A stretch of 64,000 nucleotides of DNA from Microbacterium sp. AG238 (GTDB lineage Bacteria; Actinomycetota; Actinomycetes; Actinomycetales; Microbacteriaceae), in contig NZ_RAQC01000001.1 of assembly GCF_003610405.1 (NCBI RefSeq), forward strand, positions 434,001 through 498,000, in the 5' to 3' direction. The translations under genes and the position numbers were made by a program. Positions 45,216 through 53,351 of the stretch are shown here, in pieces (positions within the stretch are counted from its first letter, which is position 1; each line of letters begins with the position of its first letter). The notes under the pieces were generated by a model, which was given only the letters and a program-made list of their open reading frames with translations, was not told the origin of the DNA and did not search any database.

Positions 45216-45221
45216 AGAATA
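45216..45221 (-). promoter_or_regulatory. -10 box of the leuCD leader transcript
   Basis: TATTCT on the minus strand fits TAnnnT and ends six bases before the leader-peptide ATG, placing the transcription start at or next to the A of ATG. No convincing -35 at 17-18 bases. Confidence 0.6.
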
Positions 45222-45247
45222 CCACCGGGTGCGGCGGCGACGTCCGG

Positions 45248-46321
45248 TCACGGGCGCTCGTCCTCGCGCGCATCGGGCTGCTCGACCGTCGGGGGCGTGC
45301 CCTGCTCGCCGGCCACCGCGGCAGCTGCTTCGGTGGGGCCGGCGGCGCGGGCATCGCGACGGGCGGCGATGAGGCTCGCGACGGTTGCGACGAGCATGGC
45401 GCCGACGATGACCCCGAGCGACACCCAGGTCGAGATCTCCGGCGCCCAGGCGATCCCCTCGCCGCCGTTGATGAACGCGAGCTCGTTCTCGTGCATGGCG
45501 TGGAGGATGAGCTTCACGCCGATGAAGGCGAGGATGAACGCGATGCCGTAGTGCAGATACTTGAGCCGGTCGAGCAGATCGCCGAGCAGGAAGTAGAGCT
45601 GGCGCAAGCCCATGAGCGCGAAGATGTTCGCCGTGAACACGAGGAACGGATCCTGCGTGATGCCGAAGATCGCGGGGATCGAGTCGAGGGCGAACAGCAG
45701 GTCGGTGACGCCGATGGCCACGAACACGATGATCATCGGGGTGAACATCCGCTTGCCGTTGACGACCGTGCGGACCTTGGGCCCGTCGTACTCGTCGGAG
45801 ATGTCGACCGTGCGCCGGATGATGCGGACGAGGAAGCTCTCCTTCTTCACGTCGTCGTCGTGATCGCCCTCGGGCAGCGCCTGCTTGATCGCGGTGTAGA
45901 TGAGGAAGGCGCCGAAGATGTAGAACACCCAGCTGAACTGCTCGATGATCGCCGCGCCCGCGAGGATGAAGAGCCCCCGCAGCACCAGAGCGATGATGAT
46001 GCCCACCATCAGCACCTTTTGCTGGTACCGCCGCGGAACCGAGAACTGGCTCATGATCAGCACGAAGACGAACAGGTTGTCGATCGACAGGCTGTACTCC
46101 GTCAGCCATCCTGCGACGAACTGTCCGGCATGCTCGACGTCGGCGACCGCCCAGAGGATGCCGGCGAACACCAGCGCGAGGGCGACGTAGAACAGCACCC
46201 ACAGCGTCGATTCCTTCGGCGACGGGATGTGGGGCCGCTTGACGATGATGAGCAGGTCGGCGACGAGCACGAGAACCAGAATGACGAGCGCGATGATCTG
46301 GAACGGCACGGGGAGGTCCAT
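45248..46321 (-). CDS. TerC-family integral membrane protein
   Basis: A 357-aa multipass membrane protein of the TerC/Alx family, linked to tellurite resistance and, in better studied members, to manganese export. About nine hydrophobic segments are visible. TEYSLSIDNLFVFVLIMSQF (near residue 72) and VTDLLFALDSIPAIFGITQDPFLVF (near 203) carry the two conserved acidic metal-site motifs. A hydrophilic Ala/Glu tail ends the protein. The start is set by AAAGG nine bases upstream. The leader has a GGGAGG-ctt-CCTCCC hairpin, but I see no yybP-ykoY consensus. Confidence 0.9.
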   Translation of the reverse strand: MDLPVPFQIIALVILVLVLVADLLIIVKRPHIPSPKESTLWVLFYVALALVFAGILWAVADVEHAGQFVAGWLTEYSLSIDNLFVFVLIMSQFSVPRRYQQKVLMVGIIIALVLRGLFILAGAAIIEQFSWVFYIFGAFLIYTAIKQALPEGDHDDDVKKESFLVRIIRRTVDISDEYDGPKVRTVVNGKRMFTPMIIVFVAIGVTDLLFALDSIPAIFGITQDPFLVFTANIFALMGLRQLYFLLGDLLDRLKYLHYGIAFILAFIGVKLILHAMHENELAFINGGEGIAWAPEISTWVSLGVIVGAMLVATVASLIAARRDARAAGPTEAAAAVAGEQGTPPTVEQPDAREDERP

Positions 46322-46437
46322 GCGAGCCTTTCGGGGAGGAAGCCTCCCGAGACTACACCCCGGCTCCCCCGTGGCCCGGGTGTGAGACGGTCTGCGACGA
46401 CGTGACACTGATGGGGTGAGGGAAGGGACTCGGACGC

Positions 46438-46998
46438 ATGGTCGACACGATCACACGCGGTGATGCCGAACTCGTCGAGGCGGCGGCATCCGGAAGCGAG
46501 CACGCCTTCCGGACGCTCTACCGCGCCTACGTGCGGCCGGTGTACTGGCTCGCACACGGCCTGCTCGGCGATCCCGCGGAGGCGGAGGACGCGACTCAAG
46601 AGACGTTCCTCGTGGCCTGGCGGAAGCTTCCCGATCTCGAGCTGGCGGGCGAGTCCCTTCTGCCGTGGCTCGTCACCATCTGCCGATTCCAGAGCGCGAA
46701 CCGCATCCGTCGACGGCAACGTGAACGCCGCCACACGACCGACACGGATGCCGCTGACGTCGCGGACACGGTCGACGTCGAGCGACAGGTCGCGCAGAGC
46801 GATCTGGTCGAACGCATCCTCACCGCCGTCGGATCTCTCAGCCCGCTCGATCAGGACATCTTCCGGCTCTGCGCCGCAGAGGGATTCGCCTATCAAGCGG
46901 CCGCCGACCAGCTCGGCGTCAGCCACGGGACGGTCCGGAACCGCCTCTCCCGCATTCGCACATTCGTCCGCTCGAGCGTTGAACCGGAGCAGTCATGA
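46438..46998 (+). CDS. ECF-type RNA polymerase sigma factor
   Basis: A 186-aa sigma-70-family protein. Region 2 (about residues 22-90) has HAFRTLYRAYVRPVYWLAHGLLGDPAEAEDATQETFLVAWRKLPDLE, and region 4 (about 125-175) has SPLDQDIFRLCAAEGFAYQAAADQLGVSHGTVRNRLSRIRTFVRS. It overlaps the DUF4349 gene by ATGA. An anti-sigma zinc-finger gene is absent, so the membrane protein downstream may take that role. Confidence 0.92.
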   Translation: MVDTITRGDAELVEAAASGSEHAFRTLYRAYVRPVYWLAHGLLGDPAEAEDATQETFLVAWRKLPDLELAGESLLPWLVTICRFQSANRIRRRQRERRHTTDTDAADVADTVDVERQVAQSDLVERILTAVGSLSPLDQDIFRLCAAEGFAYQAAADQLGVSHGTVRNRLSRIRTFVRSSVEPEQS

Positions 46999-48113
46999 AC
47001 GATCTTCCCGCCCTCGACGACCGCCGTATCGATGAGATCGAGGCAGCCCTGTTCGCGGACATCGCTCGCGAACGTGCCGAGGGGCGCGCCCGCGACGACG
47101 TGTCCGCGGCCCGGCGTCGGCGTCGCCGCCGCACCTGGTGGGGAGCGTCAGGAGCGGCAGCGGCCGTCATCGTCGTAGCCGCCGCGATCGCTCCGCAGCT
47201 GACGAGCAGCAGCGGCGGGGCGTCCTCCGTCGCTCCGGCCACCGCGCCCGACACGATGTTCGGCGCACCGGAGAACGGTGACATGTCGCGAGACGCCGGC
47301 GGTTCGGCGCCGCAGGCGGAACCCTTCGCGCTGGACGGGCCGGCCGACGAAGGCGTGACCTCCGGAACGGTGTCGGACTCCCCCGCCGGGCGCGACGTCG
47401 TCGCCACCGCATCCGCGACCGTGGTCGTCGCCGACCCCCGCGCCGCGGCGGAGTCGATCGGCGCGGCCGCCGTCGCGACGGGCGGCTACGTCGAGTCCAT
47501 GAGCCTCGGCGGCACGCCGACGGGGGCGTTGCCGTACGCGGATGACCGCGCGGTGTGGCCGGCTGCCTCCGGGTCGGCCTGGGTGTCGGTGCGTGTGCCC
47601 GCCGCGAGCCTCGAAGACGCCGTCGCCGGACTCTCGGACGTGGGTGAGGTCGAGACCTCTCAGGTCTCACGCGATGACGTCACGACCCAGACCACCGACC
47701 TGCGTGCTCGAGTGGCTGCGGGGCAGGCGTCGGTCGAGAGGCTGACGGAGCTGATGGGCGAAGCCGGATCGGTCGCCGACCTCATCGCGGCGGAGTCCGC
47801 ACTCGCGGAGCGACAGGCCGATCTCGATTCGCTGCAGCAGCAGCTCACCGCGCTCGAGTCGCAGGTCGCCCTCTCGTCGCTCACCGTTCAGCTGCAGGCG
47901 CCCGCCGAGAAGGTGGATGCCGATCCCGCGGGCTTCGGCGACGGGCTTGCGACGGGGTGGAACGGCCTCATCGCGACGTTCAACGGAATCATCGTGGCGC
48001 TCGGATTCCTGCTGCCGTGGCTCGTCGTGATCGGACTCACCGCCGCGCTGATCTGGCTCGTCGTCTCGACCACGCGTCGGCGCCGCGCGCGACGTAACTC
48101 GACCGCCGACTGA
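46995..48113 (+). CDS. DUF4349 membrane protein, possible anti-sigma partner
   Basis: A 372-aa protein with an N-terminal cytosolic segment of about 45 residues ending in an Arg run (RRRRRRRTWW), a transmembrane helix at about 50-68, an extracytoplasmic Ser/Ala/Pro linker, a DUF4349 domain (about 130-315, including ATASATVVVADPRAAAESIG and a coiled coil LAERQADLDSLQQQLTALE), a second transmembrane helix near 330-355 and an Arg-rich end. It is translationally coupled to the sigma factor, which suggests it senses envelope state and controls it; this is inference. Confidence 0.82.
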   Translation: MNDLPALDDRRIDEIEAALFADIARERAEGRARDDVSAARRRRRRRTWWGASGAAAAVIVVAAAIAPQLTSSSGGASSVAPATAPDTMFGAPENGDMSRDAGGSAPQAEPFALDGPADEGVTSGTVSDSPAGRDVVATASATVVVADPRAAAESIGAAAVATGGYVESMSLGGTPTGALPYADDRAVWPAASGSAWVSVRVPAASLEDAVAGLSDVGEVETSQVSRDDVTTQTTDLRARVAAGQASVERLTELMGEAGSVADLIAAESALAERQADLDSLQQQLTALESQVALSSLTVQLQAPAEKVDADPAGFGDGLATGWNGLIATFNGIIVALGFLLPWLVVIGLTAALIWLVVSTTRRRRARRNSTAD

Positions 48114-48146
48114 CCTCGCGGGCCCGGGCGCTACTTCCCGAAAATG

Positions 48147-48178
48147 CGAAACGCCCATCCGAGTGGACGGGCGTTTCG
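48147..48178. terminator. Bidirectional terminator between DUF4349 gene and tRNA-Glu
   Basis: CGAAACGCCC and GGGCGTTTCG pair in a 10-bp stem with a partly paired 12-nt interior. It lies 33 bases after the DUF4349 gene's stop and immediately beyond the tRNA 3' end, so it can serve both convergent units. Confidence 0.7.
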
Positions 48179-48181
48179 TGT

Positions 48182-48257
48182 TGGTGACCCCAGCGGGATT
48201 CGAACCCGCGTTACCGCCGTGAGAGGGCGGCGTACTAGGCCGCTATACGATGGGGCC
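48182..48257 (-). tRNA. tRNA-Glu (anticodon CUC)
   Basis: Reads on the minus strand as GGCCCCATCGTATAGCGGCC, then the rest of a full cloverleaf. Acceptor GGCCCCA pairs with TGGGGTC (one G-U pair); the anticodon stem CCGCC/GGCGG holds loop CTCTCAC, anticodon CTC; the T arm has GCGGG-TTCGAAT-CCCGC. The 3' CCA is encoded (48182-48184). The U-A-C-rich D arm and discriminator A also fit glutamate tRNA. Confidence 0.95.
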
Positions 48258-48378
48258 GTACTTTTTCGTCTTCTCCGGGGCTCCGGAGGCAACCGTTAAA
48301 GTATGCCACGGCCCCGCGCATCCGGCAAAATCGGGGCCCCCATTGCCCTCTCGGGCGTGTCGGGCGTTGACTGAGAGC

Positions 48379-49017
48379 ATGCATGTCACCAAGCACGAAC
48401 ACGCCTGCCTGCGCCTCGAGCGTGACGGCAAGACCCTGATCATCGACCCCGGCACCTTCACGTCACCCCTCGACGGTCTGAATGATGTCGTGGCCGTCGT
48501 CATCACGCACGAGCACCCCGACCACTGGACGTCGCAGCACCTGTCGAGCATCCTCGAGCAGTTCCCGAACATCCCGGTCTACGGCCCGGAGGGCGTCGTG
48601 CGGGCTGCGGCCGGATTCGACATCCGCGAGGTCTCCCCCGGCGACAAGCTCGAGGCGGGTCCGTTCAGTCTCGAGTTCTTCGGCGGGCACCACGCGGTGA
48701 TCCACGAGTCGATCCCCGTGATCGACAACGTCGGCGTCCTCGTCGACGACGAGTTCTACTATCCGGGCGATTCGTACGCCGTGCCCAAGGGGGCGAAGGT
48801 GAAGCTCCTGGCGGCACCCGTCGGCGCCCCGTGGCTGAAGATCGGCGATGCGATGGACTTCGTGCTCGAGGTCAAGCCCCGGCGGGTGTTCGCAACCCAC
48901 GACATGACGCTGTCGCCGGCGGGCCTGTCGATGGGCCGCGAGCGGCTGACGTGGGCGGCACAGCAGGACGGCGGCGAGTTCGTCGCGCTCGACCCGGGCG
49001 ACTCCATCGACATCTGA
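48379..49017 (+). CDS. Metallo-beta-lactamase-fold metal-dependent hydrolase
   Basis: A 212-aa MBL-superfamily protein. ITHEHPDHW (near residue 43) is the HxHxDH metal site; FFGGHHAVIH, FYYPGDSYAVP and FATHDMTLS provide the later ligands of the UlaG-like branch. Starts MHVTKHEHACLRLER at the ATG overlapping a second ATG four bases on. Substrate unknown. Stands alone between tRNA-Glu and the fructose PTS operon, with a strong terminator after it. Confidence 0.85.
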   Translation: MHVTKHEHACLRLERDGKTLIIDPGTFTSPLDGLNDVVAVVITHEHPDHWTSQHLSSILEQFPNIPVYGPEGVVRAAAGFDIREVSPGDKLEAGPFSLEFFGGHHAVIHESIPVIDNVGVLVDDEFYYPGDSYAVPKGAKVKLLAAPVGAPWLKIGDAMDFVLEVKPRRVFATHDMTLSPAGLSMGRERLTWAAQQDGGEFVALDPGDSIDI

Positions 49018-49028
49018 CCGGTGAGACG

Positions 49029-49064
49029 ACGGATGCCGTGGACCAGAAGGTCCACGGCATCCGT
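49029..49064. terminator. 16-bp bidirectional terminator
   Basis: ACGGATGCCGTGGACC-agaa-GGTCCACGGCATCCGT is a perfect 16-bp stem with a GNRA-like loop. It lies between the convergent MBL hydrolase and ptsH genes and probably ends both units. T runs are short on either side. Confidence 0.85.
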
Positions 49065-49078
49065 GTGTTCTGAGCGGA

Positions 49079-49348
49079 TCAGGCCGCGTCGTGGTCGATC
49101 TCGAGGAAGGCGACGAGCTCGTCGAGCGCCTTCTCGGCACCCTCACCCTCGGCCTTGAGCGTCACGACCGAGCCCTGCGAGGCGCCCAGACCCATGATGC
49201 TCAGGATGCTGCCCGCGTTCAGGTCGGGGCCGCCCTCGACGGCGATCGTGACGGGGACGCCCTTCGACTGCACCTCCTGCACGAAGAGCTTCGCGGGGCG
49301 GGCGTGCAGTCCGGAGCTGCTCGCGATGGTGGCGGTGCGTTCTGCCAT
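49079..49348 (-). CDS. ptsH: Phosphocarrier protein HPr
   Basis: Carries phosphate from enzyme I to EIIA proteins. The 89-aa protein has SSGLHARPAKLFVQ with active His15, and NAGSILSIMGLG around residues 44-55 with the regulatory serine at 47. Starts MAERTATIAS from the ATG at 49348. Last gene of the fruRKA-ptsH operon, 12 bp after fruA. Enzyme I (ptsI) is not in this window. Confidence 0.96.
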   Translation of the reverse strand: MAERTATIASSSGLHARPAKLFVQEVQSKGVPVTIAVEGGPDLNAGSILSIMGLGASQGSVVTLKAEGEGAEKALDELVAFLEIDHDAA

Positions 49349-49360
49349 GGTGGTGTCTCC

Positions 49361-51445
49361 TCAGACTGTCGCGGTCGCCACGGCCGGGGCCGGGGCGGTG
49401 GAGCTCTTGCGGACGTACTTCTTGAGTACGACGAGCAACAGCGCAGAAACGACGGTACCCGCCAGAAGCGCGACGAAGAAACCCCACACCGGGGAGATCG
49501 CGAACAGCACGAACACGCCGCCGTGCGGCGCGAAGCTCTGGACGCCGAACCACATGCTGAGCGCGCCGGTGATCGCGCCGCCGACGAGGGAGGCCGGGAT
49601 GACACGCAGCGGGTCGGCCGCCGCGAAGGGAATCGCACCCTCACTGATGAAAGAGGCGCCCAGCAGCCACGCCGCCTTGCCGTTCTCGCGCTCCACCGGG
49701 GTGAAGAGCGGACGGGCGAGCACGGTCGACGCGAGCGCCAGAGCCAGCGGCGGCACCATGCCGGCCGTCATGACGGCGGCCATGATGAGGTACGGCGCGG
49801 TGTTCTCCGTGGACGCGGCCGCGAGACCGGTCGTCGCGAAGACGTACGCGACCTTGTTGATCGGACCGCCGAGGTCGAAGCACATCATCAGTCCGAGGAT
49901 CACGCCCACGACGATGAGGCCCGCACCGCTCTGCGTGAGCGAGGTGAGACCGTCGGTGAGCAGCGCCATCAGAGCCGCGATGGGACGACCGAGGAACAGG
50001 ACCATCAGCCCCGAGGCGACGATCGAACCGAGCAGCGGGATGATGACCACGGGCATGAGACCCCGCAGCCAGCGCGGCGCGGGGAGACGTCCCAGCCACC
50101 AGGCCACGAAGCCCGCCAGGAAACCGCCGATGATGCCGCCGATGAAGCCGGCGTTCATCGTGACGGCGATCGCACCCGCGACGAACCCGGGAGCGATGCC
50201 CGGGCGGTCGGCGATCGCGTAGGCGATGTAACCCGCCAGTGCGGCCACCAGGAAGCCCATGGATGTCGAGCCGATCATGAACGCCACCGACCCGAGGTAT
50301 TGGCCGAGCGGGCCGAACGGCGAGGTGATGTCGGTCGTGGGCAGGTTCCACAGCGCGTTGTCGATGATGACCTTCGACGCGTTTGCCGTGACCTCGTAGC
50401 CGCCGAGCGCGAACCCGAGGGCGATCAGCAGGCCGCCGCCGGCGACGAAGGGGATCATGTAGCTGACGCCCGTGAGCAGGATGCGCTGGATCTTCGCGCC
50501 CCACGACAGGTTCTGCGTCGCAGCCGCGCTCGTGCCGGAGCCGGCATCCGCTGCGGCCCCGCTGACGCGGGCGGCGTTCGGGTTCGATGCCGCGGCGACG
50601 GCCTCGCGGATCATCTGGGCGGGCTGCTCGATGCCGCGCTTCACGCCCGAGCGGATGACCGGCTTGCCGGCGAACCGCGAGATCTCGCGGACGTCGACGT
50701 CGGTGGCGAAGATCACCGCGTCGGCGTTGTCGATGACCGAGGCTGGCAGTGCCTGGTACCCGCTCGATCCCTGCGGCTCGACGACGAGGTCGACCCCGGC
50801 CTCCTTGCCCGCCGCCGTGAGGGCGTCGGCGGCCATGAACGTGTGCGCGATGCCCGTGGCGCAGGACGTGACCGCGACGATGCGCGCGGGGCGACCGTCG
50901 ATCGTGAGGTCGTCTGCGGGCGCGCCGGGCGCGGCGGCCGGAGTCGACGCCGCAGACGACGCCGTCGCCGTGGCAGCCGACGCGGGAGCGTCGCCTTCGC
51001 CGATCGCGGCGCGGACCGTGCGCACGACGTCGTCCGCGGTCGCTGCCGCACGAAGATCGCTCGTGAACGCGTCCTGCATCAGGCTGCGTGCGAGGCGCGA
51101 CAGCACCGCGAGGTGCTCCTCGGCGGCATCCGCGGGCGCCGCGATGAGGAACACGAGATCAGCGGGACCGTCAGGCGCCCCGAAAGCGACGCCGGGCTTC
51201 AGGCGGGCGAACGCGAGCGAGGCCTGCGTGACGGCGGCGCTCTTGGCGTGCGGGATCGCGATGCCGCCGGGGAGCCCGGTCTCGTCCTTATCCTCGCGAG
51301 CGATCGCATCGTTCGCGAGGGCGTCGGCGTCCGTGGCGCGGCCCTGCGCTGCGACGAGGCGAGCGAGAGCGCGGATCACGTCCTTCTTGTCGGTCCCGAG
51401 GGGCGCGTCGAGGCTGACGAGCTCCGGGGTGATGGTGTCGGACAC
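49361..51445 (-). CDS. fruA: Fructose PTS transporter EIIABC
   Basis: Imports and phosphorylates fructose to fructose-1-phosphate. The 694-aa fusion has EIIA (1-150, active His66 in GGIAIPHAKS), an Ala/Pro linker, EIIB (about 185-290, active Cys195 in VAVTSCATGIAHTFMAAD) and EIIC (about 325-670, multiple membrane helices, starting LLTGVSYMIPFVAGGG). AGGAGG precedes the GTG. Immediately downstream of fruK in a fructose operon. Confidence 0.95.
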   Translation of the reverse strand: MSDTITPELVSLDAPLGTDKKDVIRALARLVAAQGRATDADALANDAIAREDKDETGLPGGIAIPHAKSAAVTQASLAFARLKPGVAFGAPDGPADLVFLIAAPADAAEEHLAVLSRLARSLMQDAFTSDLRAAATADDVVRTVRAAIGEGDAPASAATATASSAASTPAAAPGAPADDLTIDGRPARIVAVTSCATGIAHTFMAADALTAAGKEAGVDLVVEPQGSSGYQALPASVIDNADAVIFATDVDVREISRFAGKPVIRSGVKRGIEQPAQMIREAVAAASNPNAARVSGAAADAGSGTSAAATQNLSWGAKIQRILLTGVSYMIPFVAGGGLLIALGFALGGYEVTANASKVIIDNALWNLPTTDITSPFGPLGQYLGSVAFMIGSTSMGFLVAALAGYIAYAIADRPGIAPGFVAGAIAVTMNAGFIGGIIGGFLAGFVAWWLGRLPAPRWLRGLMPVVIIPLLGSIVASGLMVLFLGRPIAALMALLTDGLTSLTQSGAGLIVVGVILGLMMCFDLGGPINKVAYVFATTGLAAASTENTAPYLIMAAVMTAGMVPPLALALASTVLARPLFTPVERENGKAAWLLGASFISEGAIPFAAADPLRVIPASLVGGAITGALSMWFGVQSFAPHGGVFVLFAISPVWGFFVALLAGTVVSALLLVVLKKYVRKSSTAPAPAVATATV

Positions 51446-51482
51446 GGTGTCCTCCTGGTTCGAGTGGTGCGGGTCGTTCGGA

Positions 51483-52433
51483 TCAGTGATGGAGCACGCG
51501 GACGGGGATGTCCGCGGTGGGGAGATCGGCGGGAGTCGGCGCCTGCGTGCCGTCGAGCGCCGCGGCAGCGGAGCCGTAACGGATGCCGGACACGAGAGCC
51601 GCGGCGGCATCGGCGCCACGCGAGTCGGCGAGAAGGAAGCCCGCGAGCGAGCTGTCGCCGGCTCCGACCGTGCTGCGCACACGAGTGGGAGGCGGCGAGG
51701 CCGCCCACGCGCCGTGCTCGGAGACGAAGACAGCTCCGTCGCCGCCGAGCGTGATGAGGGCCGCCCCCACCGTCGCGGGCACGAGCTCGCGCGATGCGAT
51801 GTGGACGGCATCGGCGAGGTGCTCGGCGGCTGGCAGTGCCGCACCGAGCAGGTCGGCGAGCTCCTCGTCGTTGGGCTTGATGAGATCGGGACGCCCGTCC
51901 GCGACGACCGCGCGCAGCGCGGCACCCGAGGTGTCCACCGCCACCCGGGGTGCGTGCTCGCCGAGCCGGTCCCGCACCGCGCGGATGACCCGAACATAGG
52001 TGTCGTCAGGCAGCCCCGGCGCGAGAGAGCCGGCGAGGACGAGCCATTGCGCGCCTCGCGCGGACTCGGCGACCACCTCGATCACGTGATCGAGATCGCC
52101 CTCGCTCAAGGCCACACCGGGAAGGTTGATCTTCGTCGTCTCGCCGGTGGGATCCGTGACCGCGATGTTCGCGCGGGTGCGTCCCCGCACGGGCACGGTG
52201 CGGACATCGACATCGGCGGCCGCGAGCGCGGCGGCGAACGGGTCGGCCGGGTCGAGCGGCAGCACCGCCAGACTTTCGGCTCCCGATGCCCGGAGGACAC
52301 GGGCCACGTTGATGCCCTTGCCACCGGCGTCTTCGCGCACGGCCGACGCGGTCTGCACCTCTCCGACGCGGAGCGCAGCGTCGATCGAGATCGTCCGGTC
52401 GAGCGACGGATGCACCGTCAGGGTCACGATCAT
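51483..52433 (-). CDS. fruK: 1-phosphofructokinase
   Basis: Phosphorylates fructose-1-phosphate to fructose-1,6-bisphosphate. A 316-aa PfkB-family kinase starting MIVTLTVHPSLDRTI, with AGGKGINVARVLRASG near residue 38 and the catalytic TVGAGDSSLAGFL near 250. The ATG at 52433 overlaps the fruR stop as ATGA; an in-frame ATG at 52442 is possible but less likely. Between fruR and fruA. Confidence 0.95.
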   Translation of the reverse strand: MIVTLTVHPSLDRTISIDAALRVGEVQTASAVREDAGGKGINVARVLRASGAESLAVLPLDPADPFAAALAAADVDVRTVPVRGRTRANIAVTDPTGETTKINLPGVALSEGDLDHVIEVVAESARGAQWLVLAGSLAPGLPDDTYVRVIRAVRDRLGEHAPRVAVDTSGAALRAVVADGRPDLIKPNDEELADLLGAALPAAEHLADAVHIASRELVPATVGAALITLGGDGAVFVSEHGAWAASPPPTRVRSTVGAGDSSLAGFLLADSRGADAAAALVSGIRYGSAAAALDGTQAPTPADLPTADIPVRVLHH

Positions 52434-53206
52434 GCGGTCCATACCTCCACGTCGGCCTCGCGCAGGGCGAGAGCGAGATCGTCCTCGGGCTCACGGTCGG
52501 TCACGATGACGTCGAGCTCCGACAGGTCGGCGAACGACACGAGCAGCTCGGCGTCGAACTTGTCGGCGTCGGCGAGCACGATCACGCGGCGCGCACCCGC
52601 CACGATCGCTCGCTTCACGGCGGCTTCGTCGGGGTCGGGCGTCGTCAGCCCCGCACCTCGGGCGATGCCGTTGGTGCCGATCAGGGCCACGTCGGGGCGC
52701 AGCCGCGTGATCGCGGAGACAGCGTCCGACCCGACGGCGGCCGCGGTGAGGCCCCGGACACGCCCGCCGATCGCGGTGAGGCCGATGCCGCTCGCGCCGG
52801 CGAGCGAATGCGCGATCGTCATCGAATGGGTGACGACCTCGAGCCCCCTCGGTGCGCTGCCGTCGACCAGTGCCGCGGCGAACGACGCCGTGGTGGTGCC
52901 GGCATCGATGTAGATCGACCCGGCCCCGGCCGGAAGCGCTGACAGAGCGCGGCGGGCGATTCGTTCTTTCGCAGCCGAATGGCGCTGCGAGCGTTCGGCG
53001 ACCGAGGGCTCGGCGGTGCTGACGCGCTCAGCGGAGACCGCGCCTCCGTGCACGCGACGCAGAACCCCCGCTTCTTCGAGGGCCGCGAGGTCTCGGCGAA
53101 CGGTCTCGGTCGTGACGTCGAAGCGCGATGCGAGGTCGACCACGGCCACGCGACCGTTCGCGACGAGCATTCGTTCGATGAGCTGTTGGCGCTCCATTGC
53201 GTACAC
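52430..53206 (-). CDS. fruR: DeoR-family regulator of fructose operon
   Basis: A 258-aa DeoR-type repressor. The N-terminal HTH is RVAVVDLASRFDVTTETVRRDLAALEEAGVLRRVHGGA (about residues 19-56), followed by a sugar-phosphate-isomerase-like effector domain with IDAGTTTASFA and the LADADKFD segment. The effector is probably fructose-1-phosphate. AAGGAGG five bases before the GTG at 53206 fixes the start. The promoter contains phased 10-bp repeats, so autoregulation of the operon is likely. Confidence 0.93.
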   Translation of the reverse strand: MYAMERQQLIERMLVANGRVAVVDLASRFDVTTETVRRDLAALEEAGVLRRVHGGAVSAERVSTAEPSVAERSQRHSAAKERIARRALSALPAGAGSIYIDAGTTTASFAAALVDGSAPRGLEVVTHSMTIAHSLAGASGIGLTAIGGRVRGLTAAAVGSDAVSAITRLRPDVALIGTNGIARGAGLTTPDPDEAAVKRAIVAGARRVIVLADADKFDAELLVSFADLSELDVIVTDREPEDDLALALREADVEVWTA

Positions 53207-53229
53207 GACATCCTCCTTCGGATGCCCAC

Positions 53230-53270
53230 ACGTTACAACGCAATCAAACCCAAAGCAACAAAAAGCAACA
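53230..53270 (-). promoter_or_regulatory. fru operon promoter with 10-bp direct repeats
   Basis: -35 TTGCTT (53253-53258) and -10 TAACGT (53230-53235) are 17 bases apart on the minus strand. Across and upstream of the -35 are three 10-bp units: TGTTGCTTTT, TGTTGCTTTG and the diverged GGTTTGATTG. Repeats at one helical turn place regulator subunits on one face of DNA, as expected for a DeoR-family operator. Confidence 0.75.
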
Positions 53271-53303
53271 CGGTCTTTGGTCCCGCATCTGTACCGATGA
53301 AAA

Positions 53304-53333
53304 GGGAGGCGCCGGCCGTAGCCGACGCCTCCC
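53304..53333 (-). terminator. Terminator of the oxygenase-like gene
   Basis: GGGAGGCG and CGCCTCCC enclose an inner GGC/GCC pair, and TTTTC follows on the minus strand. It is 18 bases after the stop of the gene at 53352 and upstream of the fru operon promoter. Confidence 0.75.
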
Positions 53334-53351
53334 CTACCGCGAGCCCGAGAC

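Noticed and set aside
46322..46437. yybP-ykoY manganese riboswitch before the TerC-family gene
   Set aside because: GC-rich hairpins are present, but the conserved riboswitch core was not found on reading the segment.
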